NCBI GenBank assembly: GCA_013423325.1
Contig: BLJB01000177.1
Location: forward strand, 62,001-126,000
Reading direction: 5' to 3'
Origin: Usnea hakonensis
Taxonomy: Eukaryota; Ascomycota; Lecanoromycetes; Lecanorales; Parmeliaceae
Length of the DNA: 64,000 bases
In this document: in pieces, positions 43,809-54,018 of the stretch
Layout of the letters: every line of letters starts with the position of its first letter
Position numbering within the stretch: the stretch's first letter is position 1
The notes under the pieces: model-generated
Database searches by the model: none
What the model saw: only the letters and a program-made list of their open reading frames with translations
Told to the model about the DNA's origin: nothing
Made by a program: the position numbers and the translations under genes

Positions 43809-45980
43809 TGAGGGCCCCCAAGCCCTAATCGTCATTAATCATGATTGAAGTGCTACTGCTGCTTGGGAACGGCAAAGCAACGTATACCATCACAAACCGT
43901 ATACTCGAAACATGCTCATTGGATATCTCAATACAACATAGTCATCCACAATCGTTATTGGACCCCAATACATAAACATGCTCCAACTCAAGAGAATGTC
44001 AGCCGACTTGTACATTTACTGTCTCGACATGCAGTCAGGCTACTCACTCGCCTTGTCCAGTTGTACAGTTCTTCTGCTTTCGAAAAAACTTCAGCTTTCG
44101 TTTCTCGTTTTCCGATGAACCCTCGTTGAAGATTTTGATATACATGCATGTCACCAGACCTGCTTGTACAGGTACTTTAGGGTAATTCCTTGCCCTCTAG
44201 GCTGACGTTATCGCTGAGAATGGCGCGAGGATTTGTTAAAAATAGGCCAGATTCACACGCAACTAAATCAAGGGTGCATGTCCCTTCAGCTGTATATTCT
44301 TCCGAACTGCATGGTCCCGTTGTCACTTGTGGCTTGGAAAGGTATACTCTCATGTTAAGCAGACAATGCTGGTTATACCTTCCTGAAAGACTGGGAACAA
44401 TGTAAGACTTACTCGTACGCTTGGACCTCTGAACGATGATTATGCTTGTTGCTGTTGACAAAAGCCGGAAAAAGGGAGCCCCCAAACAGCAGACGCAGGC
44501 AAGTGGAAGCATGCCTGCAGGTAAGGAGCGGCACAAGCAGAATTGAAAAACCCATGGGAAACAATCTCCATGACCATAGCTGGCTTAATTCCATACCCAG
44601 ATTCACCTCATTTTCTTTCACCATCAAGACACAAAGAAACAAGGAGGAGGACATTTTGAAAATTACTATTTGTGTTCTGTTTATTTTTTTTCACCTTTTT
44701 TCTTTTTACTATCCTCTCCAAAGCTCTGCCTCTGCTCATGCTCATGCTCAGTCCGACCAGGACCGAATATTGTTTGTTATCAAGGCTATTCAACCGGTAG
44801 TTTTAAGCACCTTGGATCGCTGATTGGACTCTGTATGAATTGGAGCATTGCCTATAGCACTAAGCCACCAATCCTTGGGGTTGGCTCAGCTTCCCAATTC
44901 ATTATTCATGCGCTCCACTCGTCGGCCTTTGCCAGTAGCCAAGGTAAGAGTAGGTACGGGTACGGGGTACCTAGTCTCTTTTCTTTTTCCTTTTTCTATG
45001 GCCGGAAGTCATACTGCCGAATGACACTCAATAATGTTACCTCGTTCCTGTTTACCTCGGAATGGAATTTCTGTTCGTGTCTCAGCTGAGGGTGACATGC
45101 ACGATGATGCAATCCTCTCCATGTCATTTTGGCCCCCAACTCCCCTCATCCCCAACAAAATACAGCTTTGGGTTAGATCCCAAATATATTAACAACTTTT
45201 TAAACTTCGTACGAGTACAACAGGAGCTTAGCTTCATCGTAATAGTAAAGTATTTACTTTACAACTTTACCTTACTTTATTTTACCTCATGGACTGCTTC
45301 GACCGTACATCCCGCATATTCCTCTTTCAAGCACGCCTCCCGGGGGACATGATTCTCAAATCTTGGGTTATATTTCACCCTGTGACAGCACTCTCGTGCC
45401 CGCTCCCAGTCGAGAGACCTGCAACCGCAGGCCTTTCTACCTAGAGTCCACAGTCAGCCACCGGGTTTCTGATAAAACGGGAGACCTGTACCTCTAAAGA
45501 GAGCCGGGTCAGGGAACGATCTCCGCTCATCTTGTGCCCGTTTCCCTATAGGTCTATGTTTCACACGCTCTGTGGAATATCCTTTGGGATTACCCTATGA
45601 TCAGATTATACCAGACTGGCTTGAGTGCTAGCTCTATTGGTGTGTATGTGGTGGTTTGCTGCACAGCACGGTGTTGCTTTGGCGAGTCCCTCTGACTATG
45701 TTGAACCTGGCCTCGATGTTGTCCCATCACTGGGTCATGAACGCGTTGGCCCAAAGAAGGCCTAAGTTCTGTGCTCTGGCTTTTCCTCATCTACATTTCT
45801 TACCCTAGACTCCCTGCACTTCCGTTGAAGTCCGTCTCTAAAATCAGAATGCTGCGAGGGCAAACAAAGTTTATCGGCAGGTCTAGTGACCTCGAATATT
45901 GTGGACCGTCTTCTTACTTCTCCACACTACTGACTCCCTGTTTTGGTGCAGATTGAACCGATAGACTTGCCTATTCAGTC

Positions 45981-46268
45981 ATGGCCTCGGAAAACCATAT
46001 GAAAAACGATAAACCCTCAGTGCTGTCAGGGAGTGAAGTACGCTGGGCGTGGCTTTCAGAGTCTCCCCTTGCGCCGCATGAGCTCAACAGCCTCACAGTA
46101 TCTACGGAGGGCACCGAGACGGAGTCGATCGATCAACAAATCACTGCCATTACCTTGCACCGAGTCTATCACACACCTTACAAAGTGATCAGGATGGGCC
46201 ACACAGCTGCCTCGCCGGTCGTGAAGAAAAGGCAAACCCTTCGGCCAATAGTCGCTGGTTCCAATTGA
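45981..46268 (+). CDS. doubtful small open reading frame
   Basis: 95 codons from an ATG in acceptable context (CAGTCATGG). The product is hydrophilic with no recognised domain, signal peptide or membrane segment. Two further short frames follow to 46498 and could be joined only through a poor GTCGCT donor, so a multi-exon gene is possible but not shown. It may simply be chance in a gene-poor region. Confidence 0.15.
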   Translation: MASENHMKNDKPSVLSGSEVRWAWLSESPLAPHELNSLTVSTEGTETESIDQQITAITLHRVYHTPYKVIRMGHTAASPVVKKRQTLRPIVAGSN

Positions 46269-47999
46269 GATGACACCATCAAAGACTTTCAGCTCCCGTG
46301 CTGACGGTCTGCTTCATCAGCTTCGGCTTCACGTTCTACCAAAATCAATTCCAACCCAAAATCGTGGCTCAAGAGAATCTCTCGCTGTATGCAGCGAAGC
46401 CGATTCACTACAACTACACCCTGCCAGAGAATTGTCTAGAGTGCGAATTGGGCGGAGGCACTCTCGGCTTCCATGAATCCCATCTCACTCAATCTTGACG
46501 CAAAATCTGCCCCCTTGCCAGTAATGCAGGCCACAAAGCCTCCGGTAGCCACCCATCCTCCTTACCCACGTTGTTGCATCGAGACATACTACGCCCTGAC
46601 TCTACACCACCGCCCCTGAATCCCACAAATCCCAGTCGACTCTCCGAGTGACGACACAAGCGCTCTCCCTCGTATCGTTGAAAATGGCAAAACCAGACTC
46701 AGGTGGCGACCCAACGGCATGGTCTCATCTCCCACATGACATGCGTCATGCACCTCAGCAAGCAGCGTCTATACAATGGCAATAGCTATCGCGTCCTCGC
46801 TTCATAACCTTTCGAGATAAAACTCCCGCTCAATGGCGCCTCTCGTGGGAAGCGATATCTGACTGTTTGTGCATCACAAGACACGGGGCTATCGTTTGAG
46901 TTGTGGCTAAGATACAAATATTTGGAAAAACTTCCCCTGGGCAGATGGTGATACGGGGTCTGGTGGCCGAAACGACAGCCTCGCTACGTATGTCGTGGTA
47001 GAGTCCATCAAACCCGTTTTTTGGGATTCGGTGATATGAAGAGATTAAGCTCGATACTGTTTTTGGTATTGGATATGGTTGCTGCTTTGCAGAGACAGAG
47101 AGAGAGAACTTGATTGGTACTGACGTCCCCGAAGCCGTTTACTTGAATCCATTTATGTATATTCCTCACATTATCACTTACTACTCGCAACGCAAATTGG
47201 ATATCCAAAAAAATATCTCGCTAAATTGTGAGCGGGCGATGATCTTCCTGCGTTGGTTATCATGGATCCACCACCAGTCTTATGTTCGTAATCTGTGTAT
47301 TACCTACTTACTCCTCCTCATGTCCAGACGTCTGTGTACATCGTTTACCAAGGATGAGCCTTTCCCCCTCTCCCTCTCGCCCCACTGCACGCTATACCAT
47401 ACCATACCATAGACCAGATATAAGAAACATCCCCTCCCCAACGCCCCGAATAATTAAATCCTCCGCTCCACTATTTCCCATCTATTGAAAAGCTGGGCAT
47501 TCGCTCGGTATACGGTCTCTCGCACGTAGTAGCCAAAGGAAAGTTTTTATATGGAGGTAGGTAGGTAAGTGGTTGGCAGTGATGGGAATACTTCTTTGCC
47601 ACGAGGTTCGATTTTGAGCTTGAAAATTCCACACAGTTTGCACCTAGGGCTCGCGCGGTTGTGGGAAAGGGCTTTGGCTCTGCGGGCAGTGAAGAGGAGT
47701 TAGGGAGGTGTGGTGGTATGTTATGGGATGGAAAGGGGGAAGAGATTTGATTGTTGTTGTGTATGTGATTTCGTTATGTTATGGTATGGTACGGTCCGAG
47801 TATCCTAAATACAGTCTGATCCTGGAGTATCGTAAATACAATATGATCCAACAACGCCGTACTCACGAGTGCCTGTACTCGTACCCCACATTTACTCCGG
47901 TGCAGCAGAGCGAGCCGATATGATTGCCCCGTACCTTATGATCGCGCTGGTTTAGTGATCCTGGTGACGACATGGGCATATATGTATTGCATTGGTTGG

Positions 48000-49530
48000 T
48001 CAAGATCCCGGATTATGTTCTGCGAATTCATATATCTAGCTCAAGTTTTAGTTTCACTGCTATCTGAAAGGGAGGGGTTCTCACTTACGAGATCATTCCA
48101 TCCTCCACCGGCGAATCGAACGTTGCTCTTACCTGCCCCGTCAAATCCCATTCTTTCGTACATTTCTACTAAGTGATCATGAGCTAGCAGGGCGATTCGA
48201 TCTGCGATGCCACTCGTCTCCATCCGCTGCCTAGGGAGATCTGAAGTCAGCTTTGTTTTATCAAGCTGATGGTCCAATCTATGAAAGATGTCTCAGGTGC
48301 GAAAGGATACGTCTCGGGAGTAGAAGGAGGCTCTTGATCACGCTATGTATTTTATGATCGAGGAACAGTCTTAGATAGGAAATTGGGACATGAAATATAC
48401 GAACTGGTAGCTCTTCATCAGCGTCTTTCCTATACCCCTGCCTTGAAAAGTCGGCAAAACACTCAGCGAGTGGATGGCAATCGTTCGCCCATCTTCACGA
48501 TGACCGCGAATGCTGGTGTTTGAGGGTTTCGTTTCCCAATTGGACGCTATTTCCATACTTTCGTCTGTCACGGTAGAGCTAACGGTTTTTGTTGATATGA
48601 CCACTTTAAGCTTTCGAAGTCAGTGCTGCCCCATTGAGATGCGGAGATAAATTCAGCAAAGAACACCGGTGAGCCGCATGATGCCCTCGACACGCGTAAG
48701 AATTCAGAGCGAACGCAGAGTAGGACAGGGTTGCTATGCAATTAAGACGTACTAGCGATGAGGACCGACTTTAGATCCGGGGAGCTGGAGTCTGCGGGCC
48801 GAGCGGTGGCATATGTGGGTACGGAAGCGCTTGGGGAGTGAGGGGGGATGGAGGAGAAGAGGCCTAAGCAAAGTTCGGGACAGGTGGTCAGGCGGTAAAT
48901 GAACTGCGAGGAGGGTGAGTAAAGATCAAGGATTCTCATTGGAGCGCTCAAAGGTGCGTTTTGGGAGACCTGCAGGATACATTTGACGAGTAAAGAGTGG
49001 GATCTCGGAATTTGCTTGGAGAAGTTGTAATGCAAGAAAGGATAGGTAGCCATCAGGGTGATGCAGACGACGTGGCAGGTACGAGTACGGTGGGGGTAGT
49101 GGGAGACAAAGCATTTGTACAGGAAGGATGAAGGTCATTGAAAGGAAAGAAGCACGAACGGAGAGAGTGTGTCGGTACAACTGGGTTGATGGTATAATCA
49201 GATTCCGGAGTATCTACCTACCTTCTCTCTTAAGCAGCGCTCTTCTGGTGGAAAGACGGCGTCTTCCAATGCTACACAGCTGTCTAGATTGGACAAGGAT
49301 AGTGCCTGGACGTATGGATGCAGATCGTTTCTCTCGTGTGCTTTTGCTCGATTACTGCGCAGCTGTTGGGCGTTGGTGCGTTTTCCCTCTTGTCTATGTA
49401 TTGTGAACTCGTTATAGTTATGGCGATCCTGATCAGTCGCAGTGAAGCCATCCGAGGCATCCAGTCTTGGCGTTTGCGACTCGGGGCTAGCGACAAGGGA
49501 ATCTGGGAAGTCATCTTGCAGAGGCGGCAT
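48000..49530 (-). CDS. GNAT-family N-acetyltransferase (polyamine/arylalkylamine type)
   Basis: Predicted acetyl-CoA-dependent N-acetyltransferase, related to fungal polyamine or serotonin N-acetyltransferases (Paa1-like); substrate inferred from family only. Five exons are inferred: 49530-49222, 48903-48753, 48603-48405, 48230-48089 and 48035-48000, giving 278 residues. After a disordered N-terminus (1-70) come LHPYVQALSLSNLDSCVALEDAVFPPEERC and FIYRLTTCPELCLGLF. The acetyl-CoA motif A is IHSLSVLPTFQGRGIGKTLM, followed by RIALLAHDHLVEMYERMGF. The first intron is 318 nt and the last exon is 36 nt (IYEFAEHNPGS). All joins follow the family sequence. Confidence 0.87.
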
Positions 49531-49641
49531 GATTATCTTAGTATGATGAGTACGTTATATTACAAGGTATGTGTGGACGCTGACGAGGAAAGTGGAGGTG
49601 GATAGTAGAGTATTGTAGGTATTGTACGAGTACACAATCGC

Positions 49642-49683
49642 TCAGTCACACTGTCACACTGTCACTGTCACACTGTCACTCTG
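49642..49683. repeat. short tandem repeat of CACTGT units
   Basis: Units of CACTGTCA repeat with small deletions over about 40 bp. Not in a coding frame of any supported gene. Confidence 0.8.
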
Positions 49684-49993
49684 TTTCAAACGATAGGGAA
49701 TGAGGATTGAGTATTGAGTACCGAGTATTGAGTGTACCTTATGGTGTGTGGTGAACTGATGATGCTAGATAGCCTCGATACCTAAGATAGCTAAGGTCAG
49801 GTGCTATAAAAGGGATCCGGATATAAGGTAGAGGGCTGGCTGGGCGGGTAGTGATGGAGGTATGAGGGTTGTTTTGACAGGCTCGGGTCCCCAGGAAAAA
49901 AAACAGTTGGACGGGATGGTTCCCGAAGATCTGGATTGGTGGGGTCTAGATTCTTAGGCCTTTCTGCACTCTGCACGTCAACACTTTGGGGTT

Positions 49994-50080
49994 GATACCT
50001 AGGTACCTTACCTTATTTGTGTGAAAAAGAAAATAAAGGTAAGGTACTCCGTAAAGTACTCGGTAAAGTACTGCGTAATG
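49994..50080. repeat. GGTACC palindrome and GTAAAGTACT array
   Basis: CTAGGTACCTTACCTTA is followed, after a short A-rich stretch, by AAGGTAAGGTACTCC and two further GTAAAGTACT units ending in CGG or GCG. Same family as the other intergenic tracts. Confidence 0.75.
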
Positions 50081-50917
50081 GGAAATGATTTTCTATCCTA
50101 CTGGACTCCAGAAATGAAACGAGTGAAATGGTACAAATACGAATACTATATTGACCTATGTTGGGGCAAAGTTTCATTGAATTTATGAATTTATGAATTT
50201 ATTGAGATACCTTTGACTTTGGTGAATCGACTCTAAACTCTGCACGACATCAGGTACTTTATCTTACCTTACTCTCCAAGATACTCCAGCGTCCAGTAAT
50301 TATTACGATTGATAATGAGGTAGGTAATAATAGGCTATACTCTACGAATATACAACATTACAATTAATTATACAGTACTTTGCATAGGCATCATTACGAC
50401 TTTAGATATGATTATCGTTACTCTTGTCACCGACTTACTTTTATTATCGTCTTAGACGACATCATGTCCGGTCAAGAGGATCGCCTCTTGAACGGCTGTT
50501 ACCGTCAATGCAGCAACCTTCTTCGAGTTCCTTGCATGCCGACAGCCTTTTCATCCTGTCCAAAACAATCTTCATACATACATACAACGCAATCAAAAAT
50601 CCCTTCGCAACTACCCTGCCTGCCTGTCAACACTTCTATTCACCACTCGGGTGCCTGATGACTAATGTCCTGTCAAAATCCTCCAATCCACTGATGTTCC
50701 AAACACTTCCACACCCGCCCACAGCATGACCTCAATCTTTTGAAAGGCCCCAGATACCTTGACCTTTCCCCGCCCAAAGTCTCAAAACTCGGTCTGTGGG
50801 CTTCTCCAGCAAGCCGCTCTCCAGCTCAGGCTACCACCTCCAACCACGCTCCTTTTAAGAGTAACACATAAGACACATCGGGAGGGTCTGTTGGCCCTCT
50901 TCCCCCACAACGTCACC

Positions 50918-52368
50918 ATGTGAGTGTTAGCCGACGCATTCAATGCCCAACGCTGACTTGGACCTGCAGGCAGCTCACCATCTCGATCAACACCATTGAT
51001 GCCCCTCAAGTGACCCTCGAACAAGACTTCCTGACGGCAGATGTGGGTCCGGAGATGACCATTGCCGACCTTAAAGGCTACATTGAGAGTGAGACAAATA
51101 TCTCGACAGCGGCTCAAAGAATCTACTATGACAATCAAGAGCTTGTCGATGACTCAAAGACGCTGCAGCAATGCGGGATGACAGGAGATTCTATGCTCGG
51201 TGTGCAGGTTCGGAACCCACAAGCGCCATCCGTTGGCTCAAGTAGACCGGTGCGGACACAGCGGCGAGGGCCAACCCAGGCAGGCTCACGTCAAGGAGCA
51301 CAGGCAGACCCGGAAATGATACGTCTACAAGCAATGGGAAACCCAAATATCCTTGCAACGATACGGGCATCAGATCCCGAGCTTGCAAATGCCGTGCAAG
51401 ATCCCGCTCGCTTCCAGCAGATATTTGACGAGAAGCTGAGGAAAAAAGTAGAGATGGATGCTGAGATTCAACGGAGGAACGACTTGCTGTCAGCTGATCC
51501 GTTCAATATAGACGCCCAACGTGAGATTGAAGAGATGATACGTCAAGAAGGGGTGATCGAGAACCTGCAAAACGCGATGGAACACAACCCGGAAGGTAAT
51601 TGTTCTTCGCTGATGAGTCTCTACTAAGGCAGTCCTACATACTCACGCAAGGGTACTCTAGTCTTCGCTCGGGTGCATATGCTGTATATACCAGTCGAAG
51701 TTAATCAGCACAAGGTCAAGGCTTTTGTCGACTCCGGAGCTCAGACAACGATCATGTCCCCTTCCTGCGCTGAAAAATGTGGCATCTATCGCCTACTCGA
51801 CAAACGCTACGCTGGAATTGCCAGAGGTGTTGGCACTGCTAAGATCCTGGGTCGTGTACACAGCGCAATCATCAAAATTGGGACGTCATTCTTGCCGTGC
51901 AGCTTCACCGTCATGGAAGGCAAGGACGTTGACCTTCTGCTCGGGTTGGACATGCTAAAGAAGCATCAAGCCTGCATAGATCTTCAGAAGGGAAAATTGG
52001 TTATCCAGGGCGACGAGGTTGAATTCTTGGGCGAAGCTGAAATCCCCAAGTACGAGGATGTCTACAAGGATGAGCCGACGATTGAGGGCCCTGCAGGCAC
52101 AAGGACTGGTGCTATTTCAGGTACAGTCACTCATGGGACTTCAAGCGCCGGTGCCAGCCAAGCGACTGCAGCTGGACCATCGGCTTCAACTAGCTCATCA
52201 TCAGGACCTGATGGCACGCAACAGCCTCGGTCAGCGACTGGCCCGGCCTCATTCCCAAAAGAAGATGTTGATCAACTAACGAGCATGGGCTTTAGCAGGC
52301 AAGAGGCAGTCCATGCGTTGGAAATGGCAGGAGGCAATGTGGAAATGGCTGCTGGGTTTTTATTGTGA
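50918..52368 (+). CDS. DDI1: DNA damage-inducible protein 1 (ubiquitin shuttle with retropepsin-like fold)
   Basis: Cytosolic ubiquitin shuttle and aspartic protease that delivers or trims ubiquitinated clients at the proteasome. Three exons are inferred: 50918-50919, 50970-51595 and 51662-52368, giving 444 residues. The start codon is split: AT ends exon 1 and G begins exon 2, giving MQLTISIN. The ubiquitin-like domain is about 1-76, the helical middle includes NPNILATIRASDPELANAV, and the retropepsin-like domain has the catalytic Asp at about 233 (FVDSGAQTTIMS). A Ser/Ala/Gly-rich linker leads to a C-terminal UBA domain (about 404-444; LTSMGFSRQEAVHALEMAGGN). This is the cellular family, not a retroelement: no reverse transcriptase or gag sequence flanks it. 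Confidence 0.93.
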
Positions 52369-52545
52369 CAACACGAAGCCTATTATAACGGAGCATGAGC
52401 GAGCATCTTACATTATCACGAACAATATAGCATGCATGGCTGAGGACACGGCGACTTGCAATGGGCTGCTTTTGAGCTCTGATTTGAGCGTATATGGGGT
52501 ATCAACATGACCTAAATTCCCTTGCTGTTGTCCATTTCATTCTAT

Positions 52546-53319
52546 TCAATCACTGGCACCGTATCTCCGCTTGTACTCTCTCAGTTTCTCCATATCCTCT
52601 TCAATTCCCAATCCTCCTAGCACACCGATCAGATCATCTAGATCGATGATGCTCAAGACCGGTACGTCAAACTCTTTTCTAACCAACCCAATAGCGCTCC
52701 CCCTACTTTCATCGTTCATTCTCTCCTTCCGATCTAGTGCCACGATGACGCCAACCAGTCTCCCTCCTTGCTCCCTGATGATTTCGATTGCCTCCCTCAT
52801 TGCTGTCCCCGCAGTAATGACATCGTCGATGATAACGACACTCTTATCCCGCAAAGGAGCCCCCACAATCATACCTCCTTCTCCATGATCCTTTAACTCT
52901 TTTCTGTTGAACGAGTAGCTTACGTTGCCAAACCTTCCCTCATCCAGCTCAGCCAGCTTATCCACCGTCGTTGCTGCCAATGGTATACCCTTGTATGCAG
53001 GCCCGAACAAGATGTCGAATTGAAAGGTAGGATTTTGAGTAACATACGAGAGTAGTGCATGTGCATAGGCATAACTGATAGAGCGGACGAGAGACCCAGT
53101 GTGGAAGAGTCCTGCATTGAAGAAATAGGGTGACAGTCGGCCAGATTTGAGTTTGTAGGTTCCAAGAGTGAGTACTGAGGCGGAGATACAGGATTGGAGG
53201 AAGTTGGACTTGTAAGTGGGAAGCAAGGGAGGGGGAGTGGAGGGAACGAGAGAGTCGGGGTCTTCTTCTTGGGCTTGTTGATGGGAGTGAGGATCAGTGG
53301 AAGAGAATTGGACCGCCAT
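52546..53319 (-). CDS. URA5: orotate phosphoribosyltransferase
   Basis: Converts orotate and PRPP to orotidine 5'-monophosphate, the fifth step of pyrimidine synthesis, in the cytosol. The single open frame gives 257 residues, one of the few intronless genes here. The PRPP-binding motif VVIIDDVITAGTA is at about 161-173, and FGPAYKGIPLA and the flexible-loop block FNRKELKDHGEGG are present. The N-terminal about 35 residues are a Pro/Gln/Asp-rich extension slightly longer than in yeast Ura5. It converges on DDI1 with 177 bp between stop codons. All catalytic features are intact. Confidence 0.96.
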   Translation of the reverse strand: MAVQFSSTDPHSHQQAQEEDPDSLVPSTPPPLLPTYKSNFLQSCISASVLTLGTYKLKSGRLSPYFFNAGLFHTGSLVRSISYAYAHALLSYVTQNPTFQFDILFGPAYKGIPLAATTVDKLAELDEGRFGNVSYSFNRKELKDHGEGGMIVGAPLRDKSVVIIDDVITAGTAMREAIEIIREQGGRLVGVIVALDRKERMNDESRGSAIGLVRKEFDVPVLSIIDLDDLIGVLGGLGIEEDMEKLREYKRRYGASD

Positions 53320-54018
53320 TGGAAATACTCTGGATCAAGATGTCCCTGCCCAGGAATATGCTAGGGAATTGTTGGTGCGCGCTTGACACTTGAGGATTGA
53401 TGCGGCGAACAAGTTGGTAGTGGGGGCTCTGGGGCTAAAGAAGGTGGGGAGGGGTGGTCCTGCGCGGAGAACTTAAACCTCGCCTAACTTCCATCCCGCA
53501 ATGCCAATAAGGTACCTTATGTTTGTATGCATCCCTGCAGGATGGCGTCCTTGAAAAGATCGACGTTTAGTGGTCGACGCTCGACTTTATTCTTCATCGG
53601 CATATTACGTAATTACAAGTCTTTTCGGAATCCGAACAATTTGCATTTCTGGGGCTGCAGAGGGTCAAACGCGATGAAGTACCATAGGGCTGACCTCTTC
53701 AGACTTCTCTCTTGTCCGAGCTTTCTTTGCTCTCAGCTGCTCACAACTCACAAATAGAACATTGAAAGACAGTGCTACATGTCGCGGCAGCCAGTAGACC
53801 TGTGGGCTCGGCAATGATACTTCGGATTGGAGCCTGGGACAACACACTCTTTGCATCAAACAAACCCTCCCGTGTAAGTACTACGGACTTCTTGTTCGCT
53901 CATGGATGATGCCATGTTCTCCATTCTGTTTCTGGCACTCTCTTGTTTCTTCCTTCTTCTGGTAGACTGACGTCTCATGGAAGCTGACGTGTCTCGCAGA
54001 ACATACAGACAATCCAAT
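53320..54018. promoter_or_regulatory. divergent region between URA5 and the MTHFR gene
   Basis: 699 bp upstream of both genes. It contains AATAAGGTACCTTAT at 53506-53520, a perfect GGTACC palindrome with matching arms. No gene is supported. An in-frame ATG at 53977 would extend MTHFR by 14 residues. Confidence 0.45.
53506..53520. repeat. single ATAAGGTACCTTAT palindrome
   Basis: ATAAGGTACCTTAT is a perfect 14-nt palindrome within this interval. It is the simplest example of the repeat family found in the other gaps. Confidence 0.75.

Larger units (their letters stand above)
43199..47999. other. 4.8 kb gene-poor region
   Basis: Largest stretch without a supported gene. It includes the upstream region of the Zn2Cys6 gene, a dense GGTACC/AAGTAC cluster at 43701-43808, a T-rich tract near 44680-44710, TTTACCTTACTTTA strings at 45245-45290 and an ATACC run at 47394-47411. 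A 95-codon frame at 45981-46268 is the best coding candidate but weak. A 119-codon minus-strand frame at 44177-44536 has no recognisable sequence. No tRNA or 5S rRNA was recognised by eye. Confidence 0.45.
49531..50917. promoter_or_regulatory. divergent region between the GNAT gene and DDI1
   Basis: 1.4 kb without a supported gene. It contains a CACTGT short tandem repeat (49642-49683), a GTAAAGTACT array (49994-50080) and further CTTACC strings near 50255. The forward frames at 50380-50729 are low-complexity and unsupported. A purine/pyrimidine-biased leader precedes the DDI1 start. Confidence 0.45.

Noticed and set aside
44177..44536. 119-codon minus-strand frame as a small secreted protein
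   Set aside because: The N-terminus is not a convincing signal peptide and cysteines show no pattern; length is within chance for a 4.8 kb gap.
51673..51990. Retropepsin-like sequence as a possible retroelement
   Set aside because: It is the cellular DDI1 protease domain between ubiquitin-like and UBA domains; no other retroelement genes or long terminal repeats flank it.
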